Shown one piece after another: positions 33,301 to 42,554 of a stretch of 61,335 bases of DNA; within the stretch, counting starts at the first letter, position 1, and each line of letters starts with the position of its first letter. The DNA comes from Acidimicrobiaceae bacterium. GTDB lineage: Bacteria; Actinomycetota; Acidimicrobiia; Acidimicrobiales; RAAP-2. Where the stretch lies: NCBI GenBank assembly GCA_003132205.1, contig PKWY01000037.1, positions 1-61,335 on the forward strand. Reading direction: 5' to 3'. A program made the translations under genes and the position numbers. Below the pieces are notes generated by a model, which was not told the DNA's origin, searched no databases, and worked only from the letters and a program-made list of their open reading frames with translations.

Positions 33301-34064
33301 GTCTCCAGCCACTCCACGTTGGCGATGAACCGAACGGGGCCGGCGAGGATGGCGTGGTCGCCGTCGAGCTCCACCTTCAGCGCCCCGCCGGGATTGTCGA
33401 CGCGCACCACGCCGTCGGTCAGTCCTTCGCGATGGCAAACCGCCGCGGTCGCCACCGAACCGGTGCCGCACGCCAGCGTCCATCCGACGCCGCGTTCGAT
33501 GACCTTGATGCTGACGCGGCCCCTGTCGATGGGCGTGACGAACTCGACGTTCGCTCCGCCCACTTGGCTCGCCCACCCGGCGGCCAACCCTTCGCGCTCT
33601 TGGGCACTCCACTCGGGGCGGTCGAGGACGATCACGTGGGGATTGCCCACCTTGGCGACGCCCAGGGTTCCCTCGAGCGTCGTGTCGAACGTGACGTCGC
33701 CCATGGCGACGCTGCCGTATCCCGAATCGATGTCCATGTCGAGGGTCACGGCGCGAACTCCCGCGTCGGTGTGCACGAGAAGCGTCTCCCAGTCGGCGTG
33801 CGTGGCTCGTCGAACCGCCGCCGCGAGGCAGCGGATGCCGTTACCGGACATCTCGGCGATGCTCCCGTCGGCGTTGTAGAGGACCATGCCGACCTCTGGA
33901 CCCACCGTCGCGATCAACAGGCCATCGGCGCCGACGCCGGTCCACCGGTTGCAGACCGCCCGGGCGCGCTGCGCGGTCCACCAGGGAGCGCCCCCCTGCT
34001 CGATCACCTCGACCAGGAAGTCATTTCCCGCGCCGTGCCATTTTTGGAGGGTTCGTAGTGCCAC
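33297..34064 (-). CDS. dapF: Diaminopimelate epimerase
   Basis: A 255-residue enzyme that converts L,L- to meso-diaminopimelate by a two-base mechanism. Both catalytic Cys residues are present: MSGNGIRCLAA in the N-terminal half and LACGTGSVATA in the C-terminal half; NDFLV and NADGS are substrate-binding motifs. It lies 6 bases after miaA and overlaps hflX by four bases. Confidence 0.95.
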   Translation of the reverse strand: MALRTLQKWHGAGNDFLVEVIEQGGAPWWTAQRARAVCNRWTGVGADGLLIATVGPEVGMVLYNADGSIAEMSGNGIRCLAAAVRRATHADWETLLVHTDAGVRAVTLDMDIDSGYGSVAMGDVTFDTTLEGTLGVAKVGNPHVIVLDRPEWSAQEREGLAAGWASQVGGANVEFVTPIDRGRVSIKVIERGVGWTLACGTGSVATAAVCHREGLTDGVVRVDNPGGALKVELDGDHAILAGPVRFIANVEWLET

Positions 34065-34070
34065 TGATTC

Positions 34071-35009
34071 CTAGTCTCGCACGAACCCGTCGGGACTGTT
34101 CAATACTTCCTTCAGCCGCAGCGCGGCTGCCGAGGGGTCGTCAAACCATTCGATACGCGGGTCGCGCTGGAACCACGAGCGCTGGCGCCGCGCTAAACGC
34201 CGGCTCGCGGTGATCGCGTCGCGCACGCAGTCCTCGAGGGCAACGCCGTCTTCCAGATGGCGGAGCAGCTCGCGGTAGCCAACCGCTTGGCGGGCCGTTC
34301 GACTGATGCCACCGGGCGTCTCGAGGAGCCTGGTCACCTCGTCGAGCAGTCCCTCCTCCATCCACCGGTTGAACCGACCGGCAATCCGCTCGTCAAGGCT
34401 TTCGAGATCGACCCGCAGCCCCACCTGCACCACCCGCACCGGTCCGTAGGTCCGCAGTCCCGCGCCGTAGGAGGAAAAGGGCCGGCCGCTCGCGATCGTG
34501 ACCTCGAGGGCGCGAACCACCCGACGTTCGTTGGTCGGCTCCATTCGGCTCGCGGCCAACGGGTCGAGTTCCTTCAACTCCTCGTAGAGCATGTCGAGTC
34601 CGGTCGCGGCACGGCGTTCGAGTTCGGCCTTCACCTCGGGGAACTGTCCGGGGATCTGGAAGTTGTCGAGCACCGCCCTTCCGTAGAGCCCGGTTCCTCC
34701 GACGTAGAGCACCGCCCCGCCCAGCTGCCACACCGAGCTGGCGGCTTCTCTCGCCGCACGCTGGAATTGGGCGACGGTGAACTCCTCGCAGGGCTCGATC
34801 AGGTCGAGCAGATGGTAGTTGACTTCCCCTCGCTCGGCCTTCGTTGGCTTCGCCGTGGCGATGTCCATCCCCCGGTACACCGTCATGGCATCGACGGCCA
34901 GGATCTCGACATGGCCCGCGCTCGCGAGCGCGACTTCGTGGGCCAGCGCCGACTTGCCCGAGGCGGTGGCGCCGACGAGGGCGACAGCCATGCCGCCGTG
35001 ATTCTTCAC
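34071..35009 (-). CDS. miaA: tRNA dimethylallyltransferase
   Basis: A 312-residue enzyme adding a dimethylallyl group to A37 of tRNAs that read UNN codons. P-loop GATASGKSALA, the segment VDAMTVYRGMDIATAKP and the C-terminal RRLARRQRSWFQRDPRI motif are visible. The GTG start overlaps the miaB stop (GTGA). Its product is then methylthiolated by MiaB, encoded directly before it. Confidence 0.95.
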   Translation of the reverse strand: MKNHGGMAVALVGATASGKSALAHEVALASAGHVEILAVDAMTVYRGMDIATAKPTKAERGEVNYHLLDLIEPCEEFTVAQFQRAAREAASSVWQLGGAVLYVGGTGLYGRAVLDNFQIPGQFPEVKAELERRAATGLDMLYEELKELDPLAASRMEPTNERRVVRALEVTIASGRPFSSYGAGLRTYGPVRVVQVGLRVDLESLDERIAGRFNRWMEEGLLDEVTRLLETPGGISRTARQAVGYRELLRHLEDGVALEDCVRDAITASRRLARRQRSWFQRDPRIEWFDDPSAAALRLKEVLNSPDGFVRD

Positions 35010-36400
35010 GAGCTGAAAAGAGGGATGCGCACCTTGTGTCGAGGTGCGCGAACGACCGACGAGAGCTCACCGAGCAGGTGATAGGGCGCGCCGTGGGTCA
35101 CTTCCACCATCGCGAGCGATCCGGCGCGCAAGTTCTCGCTCGTCACCGGGAAGTGGATCAACTTGCCTTGACGGGTGCGACCCGAGAGCATCTGGTCGTT
35201 GCGCCGCGACGGGCCCTCGACGAGAACCTCTTCTCGAAGCCCGACGCGGGCCTGATGCTTCAAGAGCGCCGATCGGTCGAGGACCTGCTTCAGTCGCTCG
35301 AAGCGCTCCTTCACGACATCGTCGGGAATGAATTCGTCGACCATGTCGGCGGCCCGGGTTCCCGGGCGAGGCGAGAAGATGAACGTGTAGGCCGAGTCGA
35401 ACTCCGCGGCGGCGATGACCTCGAGCGACTCGTCGAATTCAGCGTCGGTCTCGCCGGGAAAGCCCACGATCAGATCCGTGGTCACCGCGACGTCGTCGAG
35501 CGCCGCGCGCGCCGCACTCAACTTCTCCATGTACCGCTCAGCGGTGTAGCCACGGCGCATCGCCTTCAACACCCGGTTCGATCCCGACTGCAGCGGAAGA
35601 TGCAGTTGAGGGCAGACGGCCCTCGTTTCGGCCATCGCCTCAATCGTCTCGGGCCGCAGGTCCTTCGGGTGCGGGCTCGTAAAGCGAATCCTCTCGAGCC
35701 CTTCGATCTCACCGAGCGCGCGAAGCAGCTCGGCGAAGAGCGGTCCGCGTTTGGTGATGTCCCTGCCGTAGGAGTTGACGTTCTGTCCGAGCACCGTTAT
35801 CTCGCTCACCCCGGTGCCGACGAGCATGCCCGCCTCCTGCAAGAGGTCGTCCAGTGGTCGACTGATCTCCTCACCGCGCACCGACGGCACGATGCAGTAG
35901 GCGCAGGTGTTGTCGCAGCCCGTCTGGATGGTCATCCACGCGGCGAAGGGGAGCTCGCGCACCGCGTAGAGCGCCGGGGCCATATCGCGGTTCGCCTCGG
36001 GGTCGGGCGCGTCGAGGATCTCCAACTGCGGGCCATCGCTCCGGGCCCTCTTCAAGAGCGCCGGCGCCGAGGCGAGATTGTGGGTGCCAAAGACCACGTC
36101 GACCCATCCGGCGCGCTCGAGTATCTCGCCGCGGTCCTTTTGGGCCATGCACCCGCCCACGGCGATCTGCATCTCGGGGCGCTGCTCCTTCATGGCCTTC
36201 AGCTGTCCAAGGGCGCTGTAGAGCTTCAAGTCGGCGTTCTCTCGAATGGTGCAGGTGTTGAAGATGACGACGTCCGCGTCCGCGTCAATCTCGGCGCGCT
36301 CGAGGCCGTCGGCGACCATGATGCCCGCCAGACGCTCGGAGTCGTGCTCGTTCATCTGGCAGCCAAAGGTCCGTATCGCGAAGGTTTTTGGTGTTGCCAC
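35006..36400 (-). CDS. miaB: tRNA-2-methylthio-N6-dimethylallyladenosine synthase
   Basis: A 464-residue radical-SAM methylthiotransferase. The N-terminal domain ligates one Fe-S cluster (FGCQMNEHDS, FNTCTIREN, GGCMAQ), the radical-SAM core has GCDNTCAYCIVP, and a TRAM domain ends the protein. It acts on i6A37 made by MiaA. GTG start with GGAGGAC upstream. Confidence 0.95.
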   Translation of the reverse strand: MATPKTFAIRTFGCQMNEHDSERLAGIMVADGLERAEIDADADVVIFNTCTIRENADLKLYSALGQLKAMKEQRPEMQIAVGGCMAQKDRGEILERAGWVDVVFGTHNLASAPALLKRARSDGPQLEILDAPDPEANRDMAPALYAVRELPFAAWMTIQTGCDNTCAYCIVPSVRGEEISRPLDDLLQEAGMLVGTGVSEITVLGQNVNSYGRDITKRGPLFAELLRALGEIEGLERIRFTSPHPKDLRPETIEAMAETRAVCPQLHLPLQSGSNRVLKAMRRGYTAERYMEKLSAARAALDDVAVTTDLIVGFPGETDAEFDESLEVIAAAEFDSAYTFIFSPRPGTRAADMVDEFIPDDVVKERFERLKQVLDRSALLKHQARVGLREEVLVEGPSRRNDQMLSGRTRQGKLIHFPVTSENLRAGSLAMVEVTHGAPYHLLGELSSVVRAPRHKVRIPLFSS

Positions 36401-36410
36401 GTCCTCCAGC

Positions 36411-37289
36411 CTACTGAGGCGCTAGTTCAACTCTTCGGGCCTGATCGAGGGTCACGCCGACGCCGCCGAGCACCACCGAGAGGAGCCCCACCAGCACCCA
36501 CGGCGTAATCCTCTCGCTCAGCAGCATCCAGCCGATCACGAACGCGATCGCCGGATTGAAGGCCATCAGAACACCGACAACCGCGGGCTTCAGGCGTCGA
36601 AGCGCCTGGAGCTCGGCCCCGAAACCCAGGACGATCGACATCACGGCGACGATCAAGAGACGCCCGCCGAGGTAGGGATGTTGGACGAAGATATGCGCCG
36701 ATCCGACCGACATCGGCAGGGTCACGAGAGCCGCAACCGACATCGACACCGCGAGCCCGTCCAGACCCACCGTCGAGCCGCCCACGCGGTGCGAGGCGAA
36801 GAGATACGACGCCCATCCAATCCCGGCGCCGACGGCAAAGAGTCCCCCGACCAAGGTCAGACCCCCGCCCGGCCGCGAGAGCGCCACGACCCCGAAGCCC
36901 GCGAGAACCACGAAGCCCAGATGCCGCCAGGTCCGCTTGCCGAGCGCCGCGACGAGGAACGGTCCGAGGAACTCGATCGCGACCGCGCTGCCGAGCGGGA
37001 TGCGCGCGATGGCCTGATAGAAGCATTGATTCATGAAGGCCGCGGCGAGACCGAAGAGCAGCGCTCCCGTCCACTGATGACGGGTCCAACTGCGCAGCTT
37101 CGGGCGGGTGAGGGCGAGGAGCACCAGGGCACCGAGGAAGAAGCGTGCGGCGCTCGACGCGGACGGTCCCACGGCAACAAACACGGGCTGCACAATCGCC
37201 GCCGACCATGGCATCAGCGTCGCGCCGATGAGCACGGAGCCGGTACCCAGGAAGGCGTTCTTCGCAGAACGCTCAACGGTGATCGTCAA
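36411..37289 (-). CDS. EamA/RhtA-like amino-acid exporter
   Basis: A 292-residue membrane protein with ten helices and two EamA repeats. It resembles the RhtA group of drug/metabolite transporters that export threonine and homoserine. Support comes from context: its TTG start overlaps the stop of thrB (TTGA), so an exporter and homoserine kinase are made together. The exact substrate is inferred. Confidence 0.82.
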   Translation of the reverse strand: MTITVERSAKNAFLGTGSVLIGATLMPWSAAIVQPVFVAVGPSASSAARFFLGALVLLALTRPKLRSWTRHQWTGALLFGLAAAFMNQCFYQAIARIPLGSAVAIEFLGPFLVAALGKRTWRHLGFVVLAGFGVVALSRPGGGLTLVGGLFAVGAGIGWASYLFASHRVGGSTVGLDGLAVSMSVAALVTLPMSVGSAHIFVQHPYLGGRLLIVAVMSIVLGFGAELQALRRLKPAVVGVLMAFNPAIAFVIGWMLLSERITPWVLVGLLSVVLGGVGVTLDQARRVELAPQ

Positions 37290-38134
37290 AGAACAACCAG
37301 ACCAGTGCGGTCGGCCTCGAGCACCAGAACCGTGCCGGGCACCGAATGGGTAACGAGGAATTCGCGCGCCGCGCGCGCGATACCCTCAGCCGTCTCCTGC
37401 GTCGCGAGGCCGAGCATCGTCGAGCCCGCCCCGGACCAGCACGACGACGCGGCACCCGACTCACGCAGGCTATCGAGGAGCGGCCTCGCGAAGGGCAGGA
37501 GCGACATCCGATACGGCTGGTGGAGGTAGTCATCCATCGCCGAGGCAACGAAACTGCGGTGGTCGGCGAGGCCGGCGATAAGCAGCCCCAGCGAACTCAA
37601 GGTGCGGACCGCATCGGCAAAGGGAACTTCGCTCGGCAGAACGCTTCGAGCGTCCGAGGTCGCGAGTTCCTCGTCAGGAATCACCGCCACGAAACGCCAC
37701 GCTTCGTCGAGGACGAGGGGTCGAGCGACGATGCCCTCCACGTCGCTCATGCTGGCGACGACCAGTCCCCCGAGCAGTGACGCGGCGGCGTTCTCGGCGT
37801 GTCCGTCGACTTGGGTGGCGACGAGCAGCGGATCGCTCGATCCCGCGGCGGCGGCGGCGGCGAGCGCCAGGGCGGCGGACGAACCGAGTCCCCTCGAGAG
37901 CGGGATCGATGAGTTCACGTGCATCTTGAAGTTCTTGTGGCCCAGCACTTCGCTCGCGACCACTGCGCCCAGGTGGCGCTCGTCGTCGAACTTTCCGGCG
38001 CCAAAACCCTCGCTCGTGATCTCGAATGAGTCTGCGGGCTCGAGGCTCACCTCGACGTAAAGGTTGAGGGCCACCGCAAGGACGTCGAAACCGGGACCGA
38101 GGTTGGCGGAGCTGGCGGGAACGCGAACAAGCAT
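37286..38134 (-). CDS. thrB: Homoserine kinase
   Basis: A 282-residue GHMP kinase. It starts VRVPASSANLGPGFDVLAVAL, the family's N-terminal motif, and has the ATP loop PLSRGLGSSAALA and a C-terminal GAGSTMLGL motif. It phosphorylates homoserine in threonine synthesis. thrA/thrC homologues are not in the window. Coupled to the RhtA-like exporter. Confidence 0.93.
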   Translation of the reverse strand: MLVRVPASSANLGPGFDVLAVALNLYVEVSLEPADSFEITSEGFGAGKFDDERHLGAVVASEVLGHKNFKMHVNSSIPLSRGLGSSAALALAAAAAAGSSDPLLVATQVDGHAENAAASLLGGLVVASMSDVEGIVARPLVLDEAWRFVAVIPDEELATSDARSVLPSEVPFADAVRTLSSLGLLIAGLADHRSFVASAMDDYLHQPYRMSLLPFARPLLDSLRESGAASSCWSGAGSTMLGLATQETAEGIARAAREFLVTHSVPGTVLVLEADRTGLVVL

Positions 38135-38138
38135 TGTT

Positions 38139-39362
38139 TTAGCGTAGGCGTTGCCATAGCGACGGCGGTGAGACCGTCGATTCGGCGACCAGGCGGTACC
38201 GGTGGTTCCTGGTGGCGTGAACCACCAGCCACCCTACGGTCTCGCCGCGTTGCACAGTTCCGGTGAATCGCCTCACCCTGGCGGTCAGGGGCACGCTGCC
38301 CTTCGCCGACCACCACGAGAACTGCTCATTCTGGGCCAGACCGAAGGGCACCGTCGCGCCCGCCCAGCCAATGCGCCCGAAGATGCGGCCCTTTGGAAGC
38401 AAGACACCAACTTCGCTACTGATCGCGGTCTGGGCCAGGGCGAGGGCGGCGTCGCCCGCGGGCCCGAGGAGGTCGCCGCCGCGCTGGCCGAGCACGATCG
38501 CGTACGCGATCTTGATCTGATCTCCCAGTTCAAAGGTGACCGCCATCACGTCACAGCCCCCCGCCGCCGCGGTGCGCCCCGACTTCACCCCGATGACGTT
38601 GTCAACCCCGACGTACGGCGTAAAGGAGTTGACGGTTCCCGCCACCGGGAGGGTCACGCTGGTCTGATCGACGATCGAGCGCACGAGCGGCGACTTCATC
38701 AGCATCGCCGCGAGCTCGCCCTGGTCGAGCGCGGTGGAGACCGAACCGTCGTCGAAGCCCGAAACGTCGGCGTAATGCGTTCCGGCCAGTCGGAGGGTCT
38801 GGGCCGTCTGATTCATGAGGGCGACGAAACTCGTCGTGTTGCCCGCGACCATCTCGGCGAGCAGCACGGCGTAGTTGCTCGCCGAGTGGACCAGAAGCCC
38901 GTTCAGCAGGTCGAGCTCACAGAGCGACTCCCCCACGCTCACCGCGACGCTCGACTGGTCGGTCAACTTCATTGCCTCGTACGTCGCCACGTCATCCGAT
39001 GACACGGTGGTGCACGGTCCCGTCGCGCCCTCGGCGAGCGGCAGCTTCTTCAGCACCACGTACGCGGTCATCAATTTCGTCAGGCTGGCGATCGGCACGA
39101 CGCTGTCGTTGTGGCTCTCCTTGATCCCGATCGACGGGATCACGAGTGCGGCGCTGCCGACCGTTGGCCACGCGATCGCGGGGTGCGGACCCGCCGGACG
39201 CAGCGCTTTCAACACGATGTGCGCGTCGCTCGGCCGGTGCAGCAGTGGCAACTGCATGCCGACGATCAGCGCGGCCGCCACTCCCAGACCCAGCACCATC
39301 GAGATCGACCGCGTCCAGAGACCGCGAAGCGACGGGTGGCGAGAGGCAATACGGGGTGACAC
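38139..39362 (-). CDS. D-alanyl-D-alanine carboxypeptidase (PBP5/S11 type)
   Basis: A 407-residue membrane-anchored penicillin-binding protein. A transmembrane or signal segment lies at about residues 22-41; S93-L-T-K96 is the SxxK nucleophile motif, SASN carries the SxN motif and KSGRT stands for the KTG motif. It trims the terminal D-Ala from peptidoglycan stem peptides. It starts with GTG three bases after the ftsK stop. Confidence 0.88.
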   Translation of the reverse strand: MSPRIASRHPSLRGLWTRSISMVLGLGVAAALIVGMQLPLLHRPSDAHIVLKALRPAGPHPAIAWPTVGSAALVIPSIGIKESHNDSVVPIASLTKLMTAYVVLKKLPLAEGATGPCTTVSSDDVATYEAMKLTDQSSVAVSVGESLCELDLLNGLLVHSASNYAVLLAEMVAGNTTSFVALMNQTAQTLRLAGTHYADVSGFDDGSVSTALDQGELAAMLMKSPLVRSIVDQTSVTLPVAGTVNSFTPYVGVDNVIGVKSGRTAAAGGCDVMAVTFELGDQIKIAYAIVLGQRGGDLLGPAGDAALALAQTAISSEVGVLLPKGRIFGRIGWAGATVPFGLAQNEQFSWWSAKGSVPLTARVRRFTGTVQRGETVGWLVVHATRNHRYRLVAESTVSPPSLWQRLR

Positions 39363-39365
39363 GAA

Positions 39366-41729
39366 CTAGAGAGAAGTCTGCTGGTCGTACTCTTCGGGCG
39401 TGACGAGCACCTTGCGAGCCTTTGATCCGTCCCCCGCCGCGACCACGCCCTCTTCTTCGAGCTGGTCCATAATGCGTCCGGCCCTCGCGAATCCGACACG
39501 AAGTTTGCGCTGCAGCATCGAGGTCGAGCCCGATTGGGTTCGAATGACGAGGTCTCGGGCCTGACGCAGGACTTCATCGTCGTCGTCGCTCGATCCGCCG
39601 CCCATGCCCCCCGAACGCCCCGCGGGGATGTCCAGGGCGACCACGGTCTCTTGGCGACCGCCCTGGGAGCGCCAATTCTCCACCACGCGACGAACCTCTT
39701 CCTCGGAGACCCACGGGGACTGGAGACGCCGAGCGATGTTGCTCGATGCCGTGACGAGCAGCATGTCGCCCTTGCCAATTAGCCGCTCAGCGCCGCCCTG
39801 GTCCAGAATGACCCGGCTATCGGCCAGGGACGAGACCGCGAAGGCCATCCGACTCGGCACGTTGGCCTTGATCACGCCCGTGATGACGTCCACGCTCGGA
39901 CGCTGGGTCGCGAGCACCAGGTGGATGCCGACCGCCCTCGCCATCTGGGCGATTCGAACCACCGACTCTTCCACGTCGCGCGCCGCGACCATCATCAGAT
40001 CGTTGAGCTCGTCCACCACGATCACGATGTACGGCAGCTTCTCGGGGCCCTGGGGCTCTTCGACGTCCGACGCGAGGCCGGTCGCGCGCTCGATGGCGTC
40101 GGCGACCTGCTCGCGCACCGTTGGCTCATTGGCCAACTCGCCGCGCGCGATCATGTGCTGATAACTCGTGATGTCGCGCGCTCCGCTTTCGGCGAGGAGA
40201 TCGTAACGACGCTCCATCTCCTTTACGGCCCAGGCGAGTGTCGCGGCGGCCTTCTTCGGATCGACCACCACTGGCGCCAGCAGGTGCGGCAGATCGTTGT
40301 ACTGACCCATCTCGACCCGCTTGGGGTCGACCAGCAGGAGGCGGACCTGGTCGGGGGTCGCTCGCATGACGAGCGAGGTGATCAACGAGTTGATGCACGA
40401 GCTCTTGCCCGCACCCGTGGCGCCGGAGATAAGAACGTGGGGCATCTCCCCGAGGTTCACGACGACGGTCTTTCCCGAAATGTCACGCCCGATGGGCACG
40501 TCAAGGGGGTGCGTCGCCGCCACCGCTTCGTCGGCCGCGAGCAGGTCGCCGAGGGCCACGAGCGTGCGCTGGCGGTTGGGGACCTCGACGCCGATGGCGG
40601 ACCTGCCGGGGATGGGGGCGAGGATCCGCACGTCCGGCGTGGCCATGGCGTAGGCGATGTCCTTGTTGAGCGACGTCACGCGCGCCACCTTCACGCCGGG
40701 ACCGAGTTCGAGTTCGTAGCGCGTCACCGTTGGCCCCACCGTGTAGCCCACCAGCGTGGTGTCCACGCCGTGGGCGCCGAGGGCCTCGACCAGCTCCCTG
40801 CCGGAGGCGTCGATGGCCGATCGGTCCTGGCGCTGTTCCCTGGTTCGCTGCAGGAGCGACGAGGGTGGCAACACCCAGTGGCTCGCCATCGGCGCGGCCC
40901 TGCGCGAAGCGCGCGCCCGAGGCGCCGTTGCGCTCACCGGTGCGGGGATGTCGTCCTCGTAGTCGACGACCACCTCGTCGGGGAACTCATCCTCGTAGGC
41001 GACGGGCTCGGGCAGGGGTTCGGGCTCGACCCGGGTCTTCGCGCGCGACCTCCTCGCCAGTGGCTGCTCCTGTCCATCAGTCTCGTCCTCGTGCGTTGCG
41101 CCGTCCTTGGGCCGAAACGTCCACCACCGAGCGATCAGCCGACCCACGGCGCGGGTGAGCGCCACGAATCCGGCGCCGAGCGCGCGAAGCCCGATGCCGG
41201 TCGTCACCATCACCGAAACGATCAAGAGCGCCACGAGCACCACGAGGGCGCCGCTCAGTCCGAGCGCCCGGTAGAGCCCTCCTCCAACGGCGACGCCGAC
41301 CCAGCCTCCGGCGTGGCCCAAGTCCTTCGCACCGTCGTGAAAGCCCGGCCGGCCACCGGCGAGGTGGCCTATGGCGCTGATGCTCACGAGGCCGATCGCG
41401 ATGCCCCAGGCGAACCGGGCCCGATCGACCTCGAGCTTGCCCCACACGAGGGCGACGCCGAGCGCCAGGAGTATCGGCGCGAGCGCGAAGCGGCCAATTC
41501 CGAGCATGACTTTCAGCGCCTCGGAGATGGCGTGTCCCACCGGGCCGAGCACGTCCGCCTCAGCGAGCGCCACGAAAAGACCCGCGACGATCAGCAGGAC
41601 TATCCAAATATCACGTTCGTGACGCTGCCAGATGGTGGGGTTGTCCGTGGACGCGGCCTTTCTGGTCGACGAACTCTTCGTCGACCTCCTTACCGGCTTC
41701 TTCTGGTGTCGTGCGGGTGCCACAACCAT
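39366..41729 (-). CDS. ftsK: DNA translocase FtsK/SpoIIIE
   Basis: About 787 residues from ATG 41729 (the frame is open to 41765). Four N-terminal membrane helices (about residues 40-200) anchor it at the septum; a charged linker follows; the motor domain has Walker A GATGAGKSS and Walker B IVIVVDELNDLM; the gamma winged-helix domain, which reads polar DNA motifs, is at the end (SMLQRKLRVGFARAGRIM). It pumps chromosome DNA at division. The ribosome site is weak. First gene of the long run down to dapE. Confidence 0.94.
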   Translation of the reverse strand: MVVAPARHQKKPVRRSTKSSSTRKAASTDNPTIWQRHERDIWIVLLIVAGLFVALAEADVLGPVGHAISEALKVMLGIGRFALAPILLALGVALVWGKLEVDRARFAWGIAIGLVSISAIGHLAGGRPGFHDGAKDLGHAGGWVGVAVGGGLYRALGLSGALVVLVALLIVSVMVTTGIGLRALGAGFVALTRAVGRLIARWWTFRPKDGATHEDETDGQEQPLARRSRAKTRVEPEPLPEPVAYEDEFPDEVVVDYEDDIPAPVSATAPRARASRRAAPMASHWVLPPSSLLQRTREQRQDRSAIDASGRELVEALGAHGVDTTLVGYTVGPTVTRYELELGPGVKVARVTSLNKDIAYAMATPDVRILAPIPGRSAIGVEVPNRQRTLVALGDLLAADEAVAATHPLDVPIGRDISGKTVVVNLGEMPHVLISGATGAGKSSCINSLITSLVMRATPDQVRLLLVDPKRVEMGQYNDLPHLLAPVVVDPKKAAATLAWAVKEMERRYDLLAESGARDITSYQHMIARGELANEPTVREQVADAIERATGLASDVEEPQGPEKLPYIVIVVDELNDLMMVAARDVEESVVRIAQMARAVGIHLVLATQRPSVDVITGVIKANVPSRMAFAVSSLADSRVILDQGGAERLIGKGDMLLVTASSNIARRLQSPWVSEEEVRRVVENWRSQGGRQETVVALDIPAGRSGGMGGGSSDDDDEVLRQARDLVIRTQSGSTSMLQRKLRVGFARAGRIMDQLEEEGVVAAGDGSKARKVLVTPEEYDQQTSL

Positions 41730-41780
41730 CCAACTTACCGAACGCAGGTTCGTAATGGGTGCCAATCGACCTAGGCTGCG

Positions 41781-42554
41781 GTGGTGGATTCAACGCCCGA
41801 CCCCTCTTCCCTCGAACTCGCCCGGCGACTCAACGTCTCGGCCGCGCTCTGCACGATCGTGTCGTCGAGTGCCCTCAGCGCGTCGCAGCACGAAGTGGTG
41901 CTTGACTGCGGGGCCGAGGTCGCCGGGGATCCGGGCAACGACGTGATGATCCGCGTGCAGGACGCGTCGGGGAACTTCGTCCGGCGCCGCTACAGCGTTC
42001 GCTCCCACGACTCCGAGACCAACCGGCTCACCCTCTGGATCGTGACGTCCCACGACGGGGCGGGAAGCCACTGGGCGCAAAGCGCCAAAGCCGGCGACCC
42101 CGTGGACGTCGTCGGACCCCGTGGCAAGATCCTCCTCGACCCCGACGCGGACTGGCACGTCTTCATTGGCGACCTCAGCGGGCTCGGCGCCTTCTATCGG
42201 ATGGCCCAGAGCATCGATCCTCCCGGCCGGGCCGTATTCATCGTCGAGATCGATGACGCCGGCGACGCATTGACGGCGCCATTCGACGAGGGCATCGGGG
42301 TGACCGGGATCTTCGTCGACCGTAACGACCGGGCTCGCAACGATCCGTCGGGCCTGCTGAGCGGCCTCGCGGCGTTCGCCTTCCCGCCCGACGTCGGGCA
42401 CGCCTATCTCTTTGGCGAGTTCTCGGTCCTGAAGGTCCTTCGAGCGGCCCTCGTCGACCGGGGGCTCAGCGACGAGCAGATCAGCCTCAAGGCTTTTTGG
42501 CGGGTCGGACGCGTCAACGCCGAGCACGGCGAGCCCGACAAGAGCGAAAGCTAG
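41781..42554 (+). CDS. Siderophore-interacting protein (flavin-dependent ferric reductase family)
   Basis: A 257-residue protein with an N-terminal FAD-binding barrel (RRRYSVRSHD, the RxYS flavin motif) and a C-terminal NAD(P)H-binding half starting FIGDLSGLGAFYRM and ending with LKAFWRVGRVNAEHGEP, close to the end motif of SIP proteins. It should reduce ferric siderophores inside the cell. No siderophore transport genes are nearby. GTG start at 41781 or 41784. It is divergent from ftsK, and its stop overlaps that of rnj. Confidence 0.85.
   Translation: MVDSTPDPSSLELARRLNVSAALCTIVSSSALSASQHEVVLDCGAEVAGDPGNDVMIRVQDASGNFVRRRYSVRSHDSETNRLTLWIVTSHDGAGSHWAQSAKAGDPVDVVGPRGKILLDPDADWHVFIGDLSGLGAFYRMAQSIDPPGRAVFIVEIDDAGDALTAPFDEGIGVTGIFVDRNDRARNDPSGLLSGLAAFAFPPDVGHAYLFGEFSVLKVLRAALVDRGLSDEQISLKAFWRVGRVNAEHGEPDKSES

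Noticed and set aside
33301..33612. 104-residue N-terminal extension of HflX
   Set aside because: Arg-rich shadow of dapF in another frame; the family N-terminus begins at the TTG at 33300.
39921..41774. 617-residue plus-strand frame opposite ftsK
   Set aside because: GC-rich antisense reading of a well-supported gene; His/Arg/Gly-rich with no domain. The same applies to long frames at 6000-7442, 17145-18476 and 32131-33879.
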